A stretch of 64,000 nt of DNA from Burkholderiaceae bacterium (GCA_019236735.1 JAFAIM010000052.1:49698-113697), one strand, 5' to 3'; positions 41,671-51,902 are shown, counted from the first letter of the stretch. A program made the numbers and translations. Notes: generated by a model not told the origin, from the letters alone.

Positions 41671-42687
41671 TCAAGCGGTCGGGTTGATCATCGGATAGGG
41701 CAGCTCGCCAACGCGGATGCGACCACCGCCGATTTTCAGCGGCGCGCCGTCAGCGAGTTCGCTCGGGCATTCGAACAGCACATCGACGCCACCCTCAGGG
41801 GCAGTGGCCGCGATCACGACCGTGCCCACGGCGGAGCCCGTTACGTTCCCGTCGGACACGTCCTGCCCCGCGGAGGCCTGCGCTACGTGGCCGCGCATCA
41901 TCCTGCGCTTGAGCTTGCCGAGATATTGGCTTCGCGCGACCACTTCTTGCCCGGGGTAGCAACCTTTGCGAAAGTGCACACCCCCCAGAACGTCAAGGTT
42001 CAGCATCTGCGGCAAGAAGCGTTCTTGGGTGGCCGCTACAACGTCGGGCAGGCCAGCGTCGATTTTCGACCACCACCAGACACCGGCTCCGGCTGCCACG
42101 GCGGTCGCAAGCTTGGAGCGCCATCGGTCCGCCGTCTCTGCCGGAGCCAGCAGCATCAGCCGCGCACCGGTGTGCGGGGACGGCGGCACGCGCGCCAGGC
42201 GGGCACCATCTTGCTGCGCAGCGTGCGTCCACGGAGCCTCGGGGCACTCCAAAGTCGCGCGTTGCATCAGCTCTTCCATCCCCGGTCCCGTCAGGCCGAA
42301 CACCGTCCACTGCGCAGAGACATCGCGCAACTCGACTTTGGCTCGAAGCACGAAGCGCGCGAGGCGTGAACGCAGCGGCTCGATGAGCTCGCGCGGTAGC
42401 AGCAGTCGCAATCCGTCCTTCTCACGCCAGGCTTCGAACAAGGCCGCCACGCGCCCTTTGACCGAACAGTATGCGCCTAACTGCCAGCGCACCTGGTCGA
42501 TCGCGTTGACGTCGACGGTTAGCTGCGAGTTGAGAAATCCAGCTGCGTCGGCACCGAGCACGGCGAGCACGCCAAGCTCGTCCAGTTGCGTCACGACCGG
42601 CGCGTGCAGCACCCGCTGCAGCTCCTCGAGCGGGGCGGACCAGGCGCCCCCACCAGCGCCGGATTGAGGATCTTCTGGCATCGACAT
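41671..42687 (-). CDS. ygfZ: Folate-binding tRNA/Fe-S protein YgfZ
   Basis: 338 residues from ATG 42687, which has CGGAG upstream. It is a GcvT-like folate-binding fold with the signature KGCYPGQEVVAR (about residues 237-248). YgfZ uses tetrahydrofolate to support maturation of some Fe-S enzymes such as MiaB. A TTG at 42717 could add ten residues but has no ribosome-binding site. Divergent from mltG, with 43 bp between. Confidence 0.93.
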   Translation of the reverse strand: MSMPEDPQSGAGGGAWSAPLEELQRVLHAPVVTQLDELGVLAVLGADAAGFLNSQLTVDVNAIDQVRWQLGAYCSVKGRVAALFEAWREKDGLRLLLPRELIEPLRSRLARFVLRAKVELRDVSAQWTVFGLTGPGMEELMQRATLECPEAPWTHAAQQDGARLARVPPSPHTGARLMLLAPAETADRWRSKLATAVAAGAGVWWWSKIDAGLPDVVAATQERFLPQMLNLDVLGGVHFRKGCYPGQEVVARSQYLGKLKRRMMRGHVAQASAGQDVSDGNVTGSAVGTVVIAATAPEGGVDVLFECPSELADGAPLKIGGGRIRVGELPYPMINPTA

Positions 42688-42730
42688 GGCTCCGTTTTCG
42701 TCCGATAGCCGCTGCAATTATAGGAACACT

Positions 42731-43834
42731 ATGAACACCGTAAAATCAGCCAATCGCTCGAGCAGGTCCGGAATGATGTCGATCGGGTACGTGCTGCGCG
42801 CATGGCGATGGATCCTGGCGGTTGCCGTACTCGTTGCCGGGGCAGGCGCCCTAGGTGCCTATCTGTGGCTTGGATACGTTCGCCCGCTCGCCATTCCCGA
42901 GCCGCAGGTGCAGGTTCGGATCGCAAGCGGCGCCTCGGCTCGGGCGATCGCGCACGCCATCCGCGCAGCAGGTGTCGACCTCAACGAGCTGGAATTTGTC
43001 GCGGTGGCGCGCACCACCGGAGCGACGCGATCGCTGCGGGCAGGTCGCTATGCGATCCAACAGGGCATGTCGATGCGTTCGCTGGTCGACATGATCCGCC
43101 GCGGCGATGTCATGAAGGAGCGGCTCACGATTGCCGAAGGAACGACCTTTCATGAACTGCGGGAGGCGGTCGACGCCGAGACGGAGCTGCTGCACCAGAC
43201 CACCGGCCTGACCGACGCTCAATTGTTGCGGGCAATCGGGGCGACGCAAGCCAGTGGCGAGGGGCTGTTCGCGCCGGATACCTACATGTTTGATTCGGGC
43301 TCTAGTGACCTGGACTTGTACCGCCGCGCTTACAAGATGCAGGCTGACCGCATCGCGCACGCCTGGGATGCGCGAGCGCCGGATCTTCCCTACCACAGCT
43401 CGTACGATGCGCTGATCATGGCTTCGCTGGTGGAAAAGGAAACCGGCCAGGCTGACGAGCGCCGCCGGGTTGCTGGAGTGTTCGTCAATCGCCAACGCCT
43501 CGGGATGCCGCTGCAAACGGATCCGTCGGTGATTTACGGCATGGGAGAGCGTTTCGAAGGACATCTGCACCACAAGGATTTGGCGACGGATACTCCCTAC
43601 AACACCTACGCTCGTACGGGGCTGCCTCCAACGCCGATCGCGCTACCCGGAGAGGCAGCCATCGAAGCGGCGTTGCACCCCGAAACGACCGGTGACCTGT
43701 ATTTCGTCGCACGCGGCGATGGTACTTCGGAGTTCTCGTCCACCCTGGCCGCACATCAGCGCGCCGTGGATCGATATCAGAAGGCCGCCGCCAAAAACGC
43801 TGCCGGCGCGCGCCCGGCGCCGCTCCCCAGGTAG
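42731..43834 (+). CDS. mltG: Endolytic murein transglycosylase MltG
   Basis: 367 residues from ATG 42731 (ATG 42773 is an alternative with a GGA upstream). One membrane helix (about 25-50) precedes a LysM-like region and the YceG domain with catalytic Glu in LVEKETGQADERRRVAGVFVNR, then LQTDPSVIYG and TPYNTYARTGLPPTPI. It cleaves nascent glycan strands. The order mltG-tmk-holB-pilZ-tatD is common in proteobacteria. Confidence 0.94.
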   Translation: MNTVKSANRSSRSGMMSIGYVLRAWRWILAVAVLVAGAGALGAYLWLGYVRPLAIPEPQVQVRIASGASARAIAHAIRAAGVDLNELEFVAVARTTGATRSLRAGRYAIQQGMSMRSLVDMIRRGDVMKERLTIAEGTTFHELREAVDAETELLHQTTGLTDAQLLRAIGATQASGEGLFAPDTYMFDSGSSDLDLYRRAYKMQADRIAHAWDARAPDLPYHSSYDALIMASLVEKETGQADERRRVAGVFVNRQRLGMPLQTDPSVIYGMGERFEGHLHHKDLATDTPYNTYARTGLPPTPIALPGEAAIEAALHPETTGDLYFVARGDGTSEFSSTLAAHQRAVDRYQKAAAKNAAGARPAPLPR

Positions 43835-43843
43835 CTGATCCCG

Positions 43844-44455
43844 ATGCGAGGGAGATTTATCACTTTTGAAGGCATCGACGGCAGTGGCAAGAGCACGCAA
43901 CTGGCCGCCACTGCATCGGCGTTGCGTGCCGGCGGCATCGATGTGCTGCAGACGCGCGAACCGGGCGGAACGCAGCTCGGAGAAGCGCTGCGCTCGATGC
44001 TGCTGCAACGGCGCATGTCGCCGCTGACCGAAACGTTGTTGATGTTCGCCGCGCGGGTCGAGCATATCGACGAGGTGATCGTTCCCGCTCTCGGCACCGG
44101 GCATTGGGTGTTGTGCGATCGCTTCACGGATGCCACCTATGCGTACCAGTGGGGCGGCCGCGGCATCGCTCAGGAATGGATCGCCAGCCTCGAGTCTTGG
44201 TCGCACCCCACGCTACAGCCGGATCTGACGGTGGTGGTTGACCTGGAGCCGCAGCAGGCGGCGCTACGTCGTGCGCGCGAGCGCGAGCCGGATCGCTTCG
44301 AGGCGCAGGATGCGGCTTTTTTTGCGCGCGTGCGCGAGGTGTATCTGGCGCGCGCGCGCGCAGAGCCGAACCGGTTTCTCGTGGTCGATGGTTCGCGCCC
44401 CGGCCCGCAGATCGTGACGCAGATCCTGGAGCGAGTAAAACCGTGGCGCGCCTGA
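43844..44455 (+). CDS. tmk: Thymidylate kinase
   Basis: 203 residues. P-loop FEGIDGSGKSTQ (about 7-18), DR motif CDRFTDATYAYQ, and the lid region REREPDRFEAQD. It phosphorylates dTMP to dTDP. The start is 9 nt after mltG, and the 3' end overlaps holB by 13 bp. Confidence 0.97.
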   Translation: MRGRFITFEGIDGSGKSTQLAATASALRAGGIDVLQTREPGGTQLGEALRSMLLQRRMSPLTETLLMFAARVEHIDEVIVPALGTGHWVLCDRFTDATYAYQWGGRGIAQEWIASLESWSHPTLQPDLTVVVDLEPQQAALRRAREREPDRFEAQDAAFFARVREVYLARARAEPNRFLVVDGSRPGPQIVTQILERVKPWRA

Positions 44456-45486
44456 AGGCCCTGCCGTGGCAGCACCAGATTCGCGCCTGGATCGTGCAAC
44501 TGCTGGCACGGCCGGTCCACGCAGTCCTGCTGCACGGCCCGGCCGGGATCGGCAAGCTCGATTTGGCGCTCGACACCGCCGAGTGGCTGCTGTGCGAGCG
44601 CCGTCCGCGCAGCGAAAACGCCTGTGGGCAATGTGCCGGATGCATGCTGGTGGGTGCCGGCAGTCACCCGGATTTGCACATCGTTCGGCCGGACGCTCTG
44701 GTCGAGTCCGACGCCGCAGCGTCCGATGACAGCGGGCGAGGCGAAGGCGCAGAAGGCGGCGGACGTGCCAGCCGCGAAATCAGGATCGAGCAGGTGCGTT
44801 CGCTCGCCGAGTCGATCATGCTGACGACGCACCGCGGCGGGCCCCGCGTGATCGTGATCGAACCGGCAGAATCGATGAATACGCCGGCTTGCAATGCGCT
44901 GCTGAAGGTTCTGGAGGAGCCGCCGGCAGGTACCGTTTTCTTGCTGGTGAGCCACCGGATCGACCAGACGTTGCCCACCGTGCGATCGCGCTGCGCCCTG
45001 GTTCGAGTGCCGCTGCCCCCGACGGCGCAGGCTGCCGCCTGGCTCGAAGAGCGAGGTGTCGAGCGGGCCCGGCAGCGCCTGATCGAGGCGGGCGGCTCGC
45101 CGCTGCTAGCGGCCCAGGTCGGCCACGATGCGTTGCCTGCCGACCTGCGGGGTCGTTTTCTGGGGCTGCTGCGCAAGGGGGCGGGGCTGACGCCCGCCGA
45201 GGTCGTGGCTGCGGTGCCCCGGGAGGCCCCGGTCGGCGGTTCGGTCGCTCTGTTTCAACGCTGGGGGTGGGACTTTTTGGCCTTTAACCTGGCTGGGACG
45301 GTTCGTTATCATCCCGACGAGGTTGCGGCGCTTCGAGGGCTCGCCGGGCGGTGGCGTGCTTTGCGGGCCTGTTCCTGGCTAGCGGAATTGCGCGCCGTTC
45401 GCGCATCGGCCGACCACCCGCTGAACGCGAAACTGGCGGTCGAGGGTATGCTGCTTTCCTATGTGCAGTCGATCAACGAAACCTGA
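44443..45486 (+). CDS. holB: DNA polymerase III subunit delta'
   Basis: 347 residues from GTG 44443. An AAA+ domain has a degenerate Walker A GPAGIGKLDLAL, a zinc-binding set (CGQCAGC), and SRC-like VRSRCALV. It is a stationary component of the clamp loader. A low-complexity Gly/Ala/Ser insertion lies at about residues 88-108. Overlaps tmk. Confidence 0.94.
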   Translation: MARLKALPWQHQIRAWIVQLLARPVHAVLLHGPAGIGKLDLALDTAEWLLCERRPRSENACGQCAGCMLVGAGSHPDLHIVRPDALVESDAAASDDSGRGEGAEGGGRASREIRIEQVRSLAESIMLTTHRGGPRVIVIEPAESMNTPACNALLKVLEEPPAGTVFLLVSHRIDQTLPTVRSRCALVRVPLPPTAQAAAWLEERGVERARQRLIEAGGSPLLAAQVGHDALPADLRGRFLGLLRKGAGLTPAEVVAAVPREAPVGGSVALFQRWGWDFLAFNLAGTVRYHPDEVAALRGLAGRWRALRACSWLAELRAVRASADHPLNAKLAVEGMLLSYVQSINET

Positions 45487-45501
45487 GAGCGGTCGCCACC
45501 G

Positions 45502-45894
45502 ATGAGTGCCAACCCGTTTGGCGCGCAGGTCGGTAACGCCGCCGCTGCCGCAGGGCGCCCCCCCGCTGTGCTGTCGCTGTCGATCAAGGAGAAGGCTGCG
45601 TTGTATGCCGCCTTCATGCCATTCGTGCGCAACGGCGGAATTTTCGTTCCGACCAACCGCCCCTACCAGCTCGGCGACGACGTTTACCTGATCCTGACGC
45701 TGCTCGACGATCCGACCAAGATACCCGTGGCGGGAAAGGTCGTCTGGATCAGCCCGTCGGGCGGAGGTGCCTCGAAGACCCCCGGCATCGGCGTGCAGTT
45801 CCCGGCCGACGAATCCGGCTTCAGCGCCCGTAAGCGCATCGAAGATGCGCTCGGAGCAGCCCTGCGTTCGGCACGCCCGACCCACACGCTGTAG
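45502..45894 (+). CDS. pilZ: Type IV pilus PilZ-domain protein
   Basis: 130 residues. PilZ beta-barrel: PFVRNGGIFVPTNRPYQLGDDVYLILTLLDDPTKIPVAGKVVWISP...GIGVQF. The c-di-GMP-binding RxxxR is absent, as in the founding PilZ, which acts in pilus assembly rather than as a c-di-GMP receptor. The position after holB is the standard pilZ location. A PilZ receptor of another sort is less likely. Confidence 0.9.
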   Translation: MSANPFGAQVGNAAAAAGRPPAVLSLSIKEKAALYAAFMPFVRNGGIFVPTNRPYQLGDDVYLILTLLDDPTKIPVAGKVVWISPSGGGASKTPGIGVQFPADESGFSARKRIEDALGAALRSARPTHTL

Positions 45895-45897
45895 CGC

Positions 45898-46683
45898 GTG
45901 TACGTCGATTCCCACTGTCATCTTTCGTTTCCGGAACTCCAGGCCGACCAGCAAGGGGTGCTGGATCGGATGCGGCAGGCAGGGGTTGGCGCAGCGCTGA
46001 ACATCTGCGTGCGGATGGAGGAATTCGCACAGATCCTGTCGCTTGCTGAATCGCAGCCGGACGTATTTGCGACCGTTGGAGTCCATCCGGACAGCGATGG
46101 GATTCAGGAGCCGAATGTCGACCAGCTGGCAGCTTGTGCCGGGCATCCCAGGGTGCTGGCGATCGGCGAAACCGGGCTCGACTATTACCGTCTGACCGAA
46201 CCGCTGCAGTGGCAGCGGGACCGCTTTCGGGTCCACGTACGCGCTGCAAGGCAAGCCGGCAAGCCGCTGGTCGTGCATACCCGATCTGCGCCTGATGACA
46301 CCCTCAGGATCCTAAGGGAGGAGGGGGCTGAGCAAGCCGGCGGGGTGATGCACTGCTTCACCGAGTCCCTCGAATTCGCGCTGGCCGCTCTCGATCTGGG
46401 CTTCTACATCTCCTTTTCGGGGATCGTGACTTTTCGTAATGCGGGAGCTCTGCAAGATGTCGCGCGCCAAATTCCACTGAACCGAATGCTGATCGAGACA
46501 GATTCGCCCTACCTGTCTCCCGTTCCGTTCCGCGGAAAAGTGAACGAACCGTCGCGCGTGGTGCTGGTGGCGCAGAAGATCGCCGAACTGAAATCGGTCA
46601 CGCTGGCCGCGGTGGCCGAGGCGACCTCAGAAAACTTCGTGCGCCTGTTCAAACCCCCACCGGCGCCGTCAGCCGGGGTGTAG
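45898..46683 (+). CDS. TatD-family metal-dependent hydrolase
   Basis: 261 residues from GTG 45898, 3 nt after pilZ. Metal-site motifs are DSHCHL (about 4-9), GETGLDYY, HTRSA and the terminal ETDSPYLSPVPFRGK. The family are TIM-barrel nucleases or deoxyribonucleases. The GTG is the only sensible start because the catalytic His motif lies so close to it. Confidence 0.93.
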   Translation: MYVDSHCHLSFPELQADQQGVLDRMRQAGVGAALNICVRMEEFAQILSLAESQPDVFATVGVHPDSDGIQEPNVDQLAACAGHPRVLAIGETGLDYYRLTEPLQWQRDRFRVHVRAARQAGKPLVVHTRSAPDDTLRILREEGAEQAGGVMHCFTESLEFALAALDLGFYISFSGIVTFRNAGALQDVARQIPLNRMLIETDSPYLSPVPFRGKVNEPSRVVLVAQKIAELKSVTLAAVAEATSENFVRLFKPPPAPSAGV

Positions 46684-46814
46684 TTTTCAGCAAGCGAGCA
46701 AGGTCGGATAATGCGGGCCAAAGCCTGAGGAATCCACGGCGCCTGGCCGCGTCCGGGTGCCGTCGCGTCGATTCGATCAGAAAGAAAATCCCGCTTCCGG
46801 AGGGAACATAGACG

Positions 46815-48488
46815 ATGTTGAGCGATATCGAGATTGCGCAACAAGCGCGCATGCGGCGAATCAGCGAAGTCGCACAGGAAAGGCTAGGGGTAGCCCCCGA
46901 GCACCTGCAGCCGTACGGACACTACAAGGCCAAGGTATCGCTCGAGTATCTCGACTCGATCCAGTCGCGCCCGGACGGCAAGCTGATCCTGGTTTCGGCG
47001 ATGTCTCCGACACCGGCCGGGGAGGGTAAGACCACTACGACCGTCGGCTTGGGCGATGCCCTGAATCGATTAGGCAAGAAGGCCGTCATCTGTATCCGCG
47101 AGCCGTCCCTCGGTCCAGTCTTCGGCATGAAGGGCGGGGCCGCCGGGGGTGGCCACGCACAGGTCGTGCCGATGGAGGACATCAACCTGCACTTCACCGG
47201 CGACTTCGCCGCGATCGCGGCAGCCAACAACCTGCTGGCGGCGCTGATCGACAACCACGTCCATCACGGCAACAGCCTGGGAATCGACGTTCGCCGCATC
47301 GCCTGGCGTCGCGTCGTCGACATGAACGATCGCGCGCTGCGCGACATCACGGTCGCCCTCGGAGGACCCGGCAACGGTTTTCCGCGTCAGGACGGGTTTG
47401 ACATCGTCGTTGCCTCGGAAGTGATGGCCATTTTCTGCCTGGCGAACGGGCTTCGGGACCTGAAGGAGCGGTTGGGGCGGATCGTCGTCGCCTACACGGC
47501 GGACCGCACGCCCATTTTCGCGCGCGATCTGCACGCTCAGGGCGCAATGACCGTGCTGCTGAAAGACGCGCTGGCGCCGAATCTGGTGCAGACGCTGGAG
47601 AACAACCCCGCCTTCATCCACGGCGGTCCCTTCGCCAACATCGCGCACGGCTGCAACTCGGTGCTGGCGACGCGCTCCGCCTTGAAGCTGGCCGATTACG
47701 TCGTCACCGAAGCGGGCTTCGGTGCCGATCTCGGCGTCGAGAAGTTCATCGATATCAAGTGCCGCAAGTCGGGACTGCGGCCCTCAGCTGTGGTACTGGT
47801 GGCCACACTGCGCGCTCTGAAGTACCACGGCGGCCTGGAGGTCGCGAACGTGTCGAAGGAGAACCTGCCCGCATTGGAGCGGGGCCTGCCGAACCTCGAG
47901 CGGCACATCGACAACATCCGCAACGTCTACAGCCTGCCGTGCGTGGTCGCGATCAATCACCGCAGCCACGACACGGACGCCGAACTTGCGTTGGTCACGG
48001 AACGCGTGGCCGCAAAGGGGTCCCGAGCGGTGGTGGCACGCCACTGGGCGCAGGGCGGGCTGGGTGCGGAAGAGCTGGGACACGAGGTGGTCAAGCTCGC
48101 CGATCAGCCCAGTCAGATGAAATTCGTGTACGAGGAACGCGCCACGCTGTGGGACAAGATGCGCACGATCGCCACTCGCGTGTACGGCGCATCCGACATC
48201 TCTGCTGACGGCAAGGTCAAAGCCGAAATCGAGCGCTTGCAACAGGCGGGCTTCGGGCATTTTCCGGTTTGCGTCGCGAAAACGCAGTACTCGTTCGCAA
48301 CCGATCCGGCGCTGCGCGGCGCACCCTCTGGCCACGTCGTCAATGTCCGCGAGGTGCGGCTGTCGGCCGGAGCCGAGTTCATCGTGATGATCTGCGGCGA
48401 CGTGATGACGATGCCGGGGCTTCCGAAGGTGCCTTCGGCGCACGCAATCGACATCGACGACAAGGGACGCGTCGTCGGACTGTTCTGA
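46815..48488 (+). CDS. fhs: Formate-tetrahydrofolate ligase
   Basis: 557 residues from ATG 46815 behind CGGAGGG. The ATP-binding loop is [19 protein letters not shown] (about 66-84), followed by [19 protein letters not shown] and [14 protein letters not shown]. It forms 10-formyl-H4F from formate and ATP, feeding FchA and MtdA encoded about 7 kb away. This is the C1 entry step of the serine cycle. The 131-bp upstream gap shows no firm promoter. Confidence 0.97.
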   Translation: MLSDIEIAQQARMRRISEVAQERLGVAPEHLQPYGHYKAKVSLEYLDSIQSRPDGKLILVSAMSPTPAGEGKTTTTVGLGDALNRLGKKAVICIREPSLGPVFGMKGGAAGGGHAQVVPMEDINLHFTGDFAAIAAANNLLAALIDNHVHHGNSLGIDVRRIAWRRVVDMNDRALRDITVALGGPGNGFPRQDGFDIVVASEVMAIFCLANGLRDLKERLGRIVVAYTADRTPIFARDLHAQGAMTVLLKDALAPNLVQTLENNPAFIHGGPFANIAHGCNSVLATRSALKLADYVVTEAGFGADLGVEKFIDIKCRKSGLRPSAVVLVATLRALKYHGGLEVANVSKENLPALERGLPNLERHIDNIRNVYSLPCVVAINHRSHDTDAELALVTERVAAKGSRAVVARHWAQGGLGAEELGHEVVKLADQPSQMKFVYEERATLWDKMRTIATRVYGASDISADGKVKAEIERLQQAGFGHFPVCVAKTQYSFATDPALRGAPSGHVVNVREVRLSAGAEFIVMICGDVMTMPGLPKVPSAHAIDIDDKGRVVGLF

Positions 48489-48533
48489 TCTTCGACACGA
48501 GCCACTCACAGGTCAGCGTTATCGACCGATTCT

Positions 48534-49075
48534 GGTGGCCGTCGGCCGGCCGGGCCTACCGCCGGGTCTCCTCTCTGCGCGGGCCCGCGACATCTTGTCG
48601 TCGCTGTTCGCCGCCACCGCGCGGCGGAAGCATCGCAGCGCTTCAGGGCACCTCAGCCGGCTACGGTCCTGTTCCGCCGCGCTACTTCCAGGGTCGCCGG
48701 ACTGCTCGCTCAGAGACACCGACGGTCTCCCGTCCGGCCGACGGGCGACCGCAGTCACTCTGCGACGTGTCGACCGCGATTTTGTAGTTCATCGTAAATC
48801 GAACAGGAACTGCGATGACCTACAACACGGCGCTTGAGACGTCTCTGAACGATCACGGGTGCCCGTTGGCCGGACGGAGAGCGTCGGCCCTCGAACGCGA
48901 GCAGGCGCCGGCGACGTTGGTCCTAGCGCGGCGGAACAGGACAGTAGCCGGCTGAGCTGCCCTGAAGTGCTGCGATGTTTCCGCCGCGCGGTAGCCGCGT
49001 ACAGCGACGACAAGATGGTCGCCGGCGCCCGCGCAGCGGCGAGGACCGACGGTAGGCCGGCCGGCCGACGGCTAC
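48534..49075. repeat. Giant imperfect palindrome between fhs and gckA
   Basis: Left arm about 48534-48794, right arm about 48813-49075, central spacer 48795-48812. The arms align as inverted repeats at roughly four of five positions with few gaps. Blocks of perfect complementarity include 19 bp (48666-48684 with 48924-48942) and 17 bp (48591-48607 with 49001-49017). The whole 662-bp interval 48489-49150 between the convergent genes has no recognisable gene, tRNA or transposase. Short open frames in the arms are mirror images of each other and look like no family I know. Confidence 0.85.
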
Positions 49076-49150
49076 GAACTAGCAACGCAGAACAGCCCGG
49101 CAGTCCAACGGCCACGGCGTGAACCGCCCGGACAGTGACGGCACCGACCG

Positions 49151-50425
49151 CTACCGGATCACGATCGCGCGGAAGTCGTTTACGTTGGTCAGCGTCGGCC
49201 CGGTGACGACGAGGTCGCCCAGCCGTTCGAAAAACGTGTAGCCGTCGTTATTGGCCAGGTAGTCCTTCGCGCGCAATCCGACGGCCGCGGCGCGCTGCAG
49301 GCTGTCGGGACCGGCGATCGCCCCGGCGTTGTCCTCCGTGCCATCGACCCCATCGGTGTCGCAGGCAATCGCGTGCACGCGCGGATGCCCGTCCAGAGCG
49401 ATCACGAGCGCGAGCAGGAACTCGGCGTTGCGCCCGCCACGCCCTTTGCCCCGCACTGTGACGGTGGTCTCGCCGCCCGACAGCAGCACGCACGGCGCCG
49501 GTGCCGGCTGCCCGTGTGCCGCGACCTGGCGGGCGATCGCCGCGTGCACCAAGGCCACGTCGCGTGCTTCGCCCTCGATCGCATCGCTCAGGATCAGCGG
49601 CGCCAAGCCTGCCGAGCGTGCGACCTGCGCTGCCGCCTCGAGCGACGCCTGCGGAGCGCCGATTAGGATCGCCTCCGCATGCGCCAGGCGCGGATCGCCC
49701 GGCTTGGGCGTCTCATCGTCACCGCGCTGCAGATGCGCCAGAGCAGCGGCAGGCTCGCCGATCGAGTATTTGCGCAGGATTGCCAGGGCGTCGGTGCAAG
49801 TGGTCGGATCCGGCACCGTCGGCCCCGACGCGATCACCGCAGGATCGTCGCCCGGAACATCCGAGATCAGCAGCGTCACCACGCGCGCTGGCGCACAGGC
49901 GGCAGCTAGGCGGCCGCCCTTGATTGCGGACAAGTGCTTGCGAACGCAGTTCATCTCCGAGATCGTTGCGCCCGAGCGCAGCAGTGCCCGGTTGACCTGC
50001 TGTTTGTCCGCCAACGTCAGTCCGTCTGCCGGCAGCGGGAGCAACGCCGAGCCTCCCCCGGAGATCAAACACAACACAAGGTCGTCCGCAGTCAGGCCGT
50101 TGACCATCCGAAGCATTCGCCTGGCCGCATCGTGGCCCGCTTGATCAGGAACCGGATGCGCTGCTTCCACGACCTCGATCCGCTCCGTCGGAACCCGGTA
50201 GCCATAACGCGTGACGATCAACCCTTCCAGCGGTTGCTTCCAATTGCGCTCCACTGCCAACGCCATCTGCGCAGAGGCCTTACCCGCACCAATCACCAGC
50301 GTGCGACCGCGTGGTGGCGCAGGCAGGTGCGGCGGAACGATTCGCATGGGATCGGCAGCCGCTACGCCGGCACGAAACATCGACATCAACAGATTGCGAT
50401 CGCCGTCCCAACTTGCTGAATTCAT
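49151..50425 (-). CDS. gckA: Glycerate 2-kinase (GckA/TtuD family)
   Basis: 424 residues of the MOFRL-type class II glycerate kinases. Motifs include TLVIGAGKASAQMA, LCLISGGGSALLPLP, NCVRKHLSAIKGG, ISDVPGDDPAVIASGPTVPD and GGRNAEFLLAL with DTDGVDGT near the end. It phosphorylates glycerate, giving 2-phosphoglycerate in this family, so it completes the step after HprA in the serine cycle. It is divergent from glyA and convergent with fhs. Confidence 0.95.
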   Translation of the reverse strand: MNSASWDGDRNLLMSMFRAGVAAADPMRIVPPHLPAPPRGRTLVIGAGKASAQMALAVERNWKQPLEGLIVTRYGYRVPTERIEVVEAAHPVPDQAGHDAARRMLRMVNGLTADDLVLCLISGGGSALLPLPADGLTLADKQQVNRALLRSGATISEMNCVRKHLSAIKGGRLAAACAPARVVTLLISDVPGDDPAVIASGPTVPDPTTCTDALAILRKYSIGEPAAALAHLQRGDDETPKPGDPRLAHAEAILIGAPQASLEAAAQVARSAGLAPLILSDAIEGEARDVALVHAAIARQVAAHGQPAPAPCVLLSGGETTVTVRGKGRGGRNAEFLLALVIALDGHPRVHAIACDTDGVDGTEDNAGAIAGPDSLQRAAAVGLRAKDYLANNDGYTFFERLGDLVVTGPTLTNVNDFRAIVIR

Positions 50426-50512
50426 TCGCCGCTCCTCGCTCCTTCGACGCGGGCGCCATTCTGGCGCCTGATCTCTCCCGGCAAAATATGTTGCGGTCTT
50501 CTTATTTCAAAC

Positions 50513-50541
50513 TTCAAACACATAAATCGCGCTGATATAAG
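50513..50541 (+). promoter_or_regulatory. Candidate sigma-70 promoter of the serine-cycle operon
   Basis: TTCAAA (50513-50518) and TATAAG (50536-50541) are spaced by 17 bp, and TGA just before the latter makes an extended -10. It lies 113 bp upstream of the glyA GTG in the AT-rich divergent gap 50426-50654. The gap also holds an inverted repeat GGCGCCattcTGGCGCC (about 50451-50467) near the gckA start that could be an operator or leader hairpin. No LysR-type regulator gene is in the window. Confidence 0.5.
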
Positions 50542-50654
50542 CCCGAAAAAACTTTGACTATTCGAGTACTTAGTCTGCCTCTAGCCTGCGCGGTGACAAT
50601 ACCGGCTCTGCAGTGAGAACCGTTAGCAGGCCAAAACGGCCCGAGGAGGCAGAC

Positions 50655-51902
50655 GTGTTTGACCCGAAGCGCCTGATCGCCCAGTCCGATCCGGAACTAT
50701 GGGCAGCCATCCAGCAGGAGCTGCGACGTCAGGAGGATCACATCGAGCTGATCGCGTCGGAGAACTACGCGAGCCCGGCCGTCCTGGAAGCGCAGGGTTC
50801 GGTTCTGACGAACAAATATGCCGAGGGCTACCCAGGCAAGCGCTACTACGGTGGCTGCGAGTACGTTGACGAGGCCGAGCGTCTGGCGATCGATCGAGTC
50901 AAGCGCCTGTTTGGAGCCGAGTTCGCGAACGTGCAGCCTCATTCCGGTTCGCAGGCCAACGCAGCGGTCTACATGTCGATGCTGGCGCCAGGCGACACGA
51001 TCCTCGGAATGTCGCTCGCTCACGGCGGGCACTTGACGCATGGGGCGACAGTCAATTTCAGCGGCAAGATGTACCGCGCGGTCCAGTACGGTTTGCACCC
51101 CAAGACCGAGGTCGTCGATTACGACGAGGCCGAGCGGCTCGCGTTGGAACACCGGCCCAAGATGATCGTCGCCGGAGCGTCCGCGTATTCGCTCGAGATC
51201 GATTGGCGGCGATTTCGCGCGATCGCCGACAAGGTAGGAGCGCATCTGTTCGTCGACATGGCGCACTACGCCGGATTGGTTGCAGCCGGGGAGTATCCAA
51301 ACCCGGTCGGCATCGCGCATTTCGTCACGTCCACCACGCATAAGACTCTGCGCGGCCCTCGCGGCGGAATCATCCTTTCGAACGCCGAGTTCGAGAAACC
51401 TTTGAACTCGACGATCTTCCCGGGGATTCAGGGCGGTCCGTTGATGCACGTGATTGCGGCAAAGGCAGTCGCGTTCCAGGAGGCGTTGAGCCCTGAATTT
51501 AAAACCTACCAGCAGCGGGTGAAAGCCAACGCGCGGAAAATGGCCTCGGTGCTGACCGAGCGTGGGTTGCGGATTGTTTCCGGTGGCACGCAGAGCCACC
51601 TGTTCCTCGTCGATCTTCGCGCCAAGAAGATCACCGGCAAAGACGCAGAGGCGGCGCTCGGGCGCGCCCACATTACCGTGAACAAGAACGCCATTCCGAA
51701 CGATCCGGAAAAACCGTTCGTTACTTCCGGTATCCGGGTCGGCGCGCCGGCGATGACGACGCGCGGCTTCGGCGTCGAGGAAGCCGCCCGCGTTGCGCAC
51801 CTGATCGCCGACGTGCTGGACTCGCCGCGCGATGAGGCGACGATCTCACGAGCAGCCTCGGATGTGCAGCGCCTGTGCTCGCGCCTGCCGGTGTACGGCT
51901 GA
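50655..51902 (+). CDS. glyA: Serine hydroxymethyltransferase
   Basis: 415 residues from GTG 50655 with an excellent GAGGAGG at 50643-50649. Motifs are [38 protein letters not shown], and the PLP Lys in [14 protein letters not shown] (about residue 228). It adds the methylene-H4F carbon to glycine, forming serine. First gene of the nine-gene serine-cycle run; most genomes have a second housekeeping glyA elsewhere, which cannot be checked here. Confidence 0.97.
   Translation: MFDPKRLIAQSDPELWAAIQQELRRQEDHIELIASENYASPAVLEAQGSVLTNKYAEGYPGKRYYGGCEYVDEAERLAIDRVKRLFGAEFANVQPHSGSQANAAVYMSMLAPGDTILGMSLAHGGHLTHGATVNFSGKMYRAVQYGLHPKTEVVDYDEAERLALEHRPKMIVAGASAYSLEIDWRRFRAIADKVGAHLFVDMAHYAGLVAAGEYPNPVGIAHFVTSTTHKTLRGPRGGIILSNAEFEKPLNSTIFPGIQGGPLMHVIAAKAVAFQEALSPEFKTYQQRVKANARKMASVLTERGLRIVSGGTQSHLFLVDLRAKKITGKDAEAALGRAHITVNKNAIPNDPEKPFVTSGIRVGAPAMTTRGFGVEEAARVAHLIADVLDSPRDEATISRAASDVQRLCSRLPVYG

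Noticed and set aside
48534..49122. Two short proteins encoded in the palindrome arms
   Set aside because: The frames have no ribosome-binding sites, no family match and the differences between arms change amino acids about as often as not; the repeat itself explains their likeness.
50554..50559. TTGACT as the -35 box of the glyA promoter
   Set aside because: No -10-like sequence lies 16-18 bp downstream; the TTCAAA/TATAAG pair upstream is better spaced.
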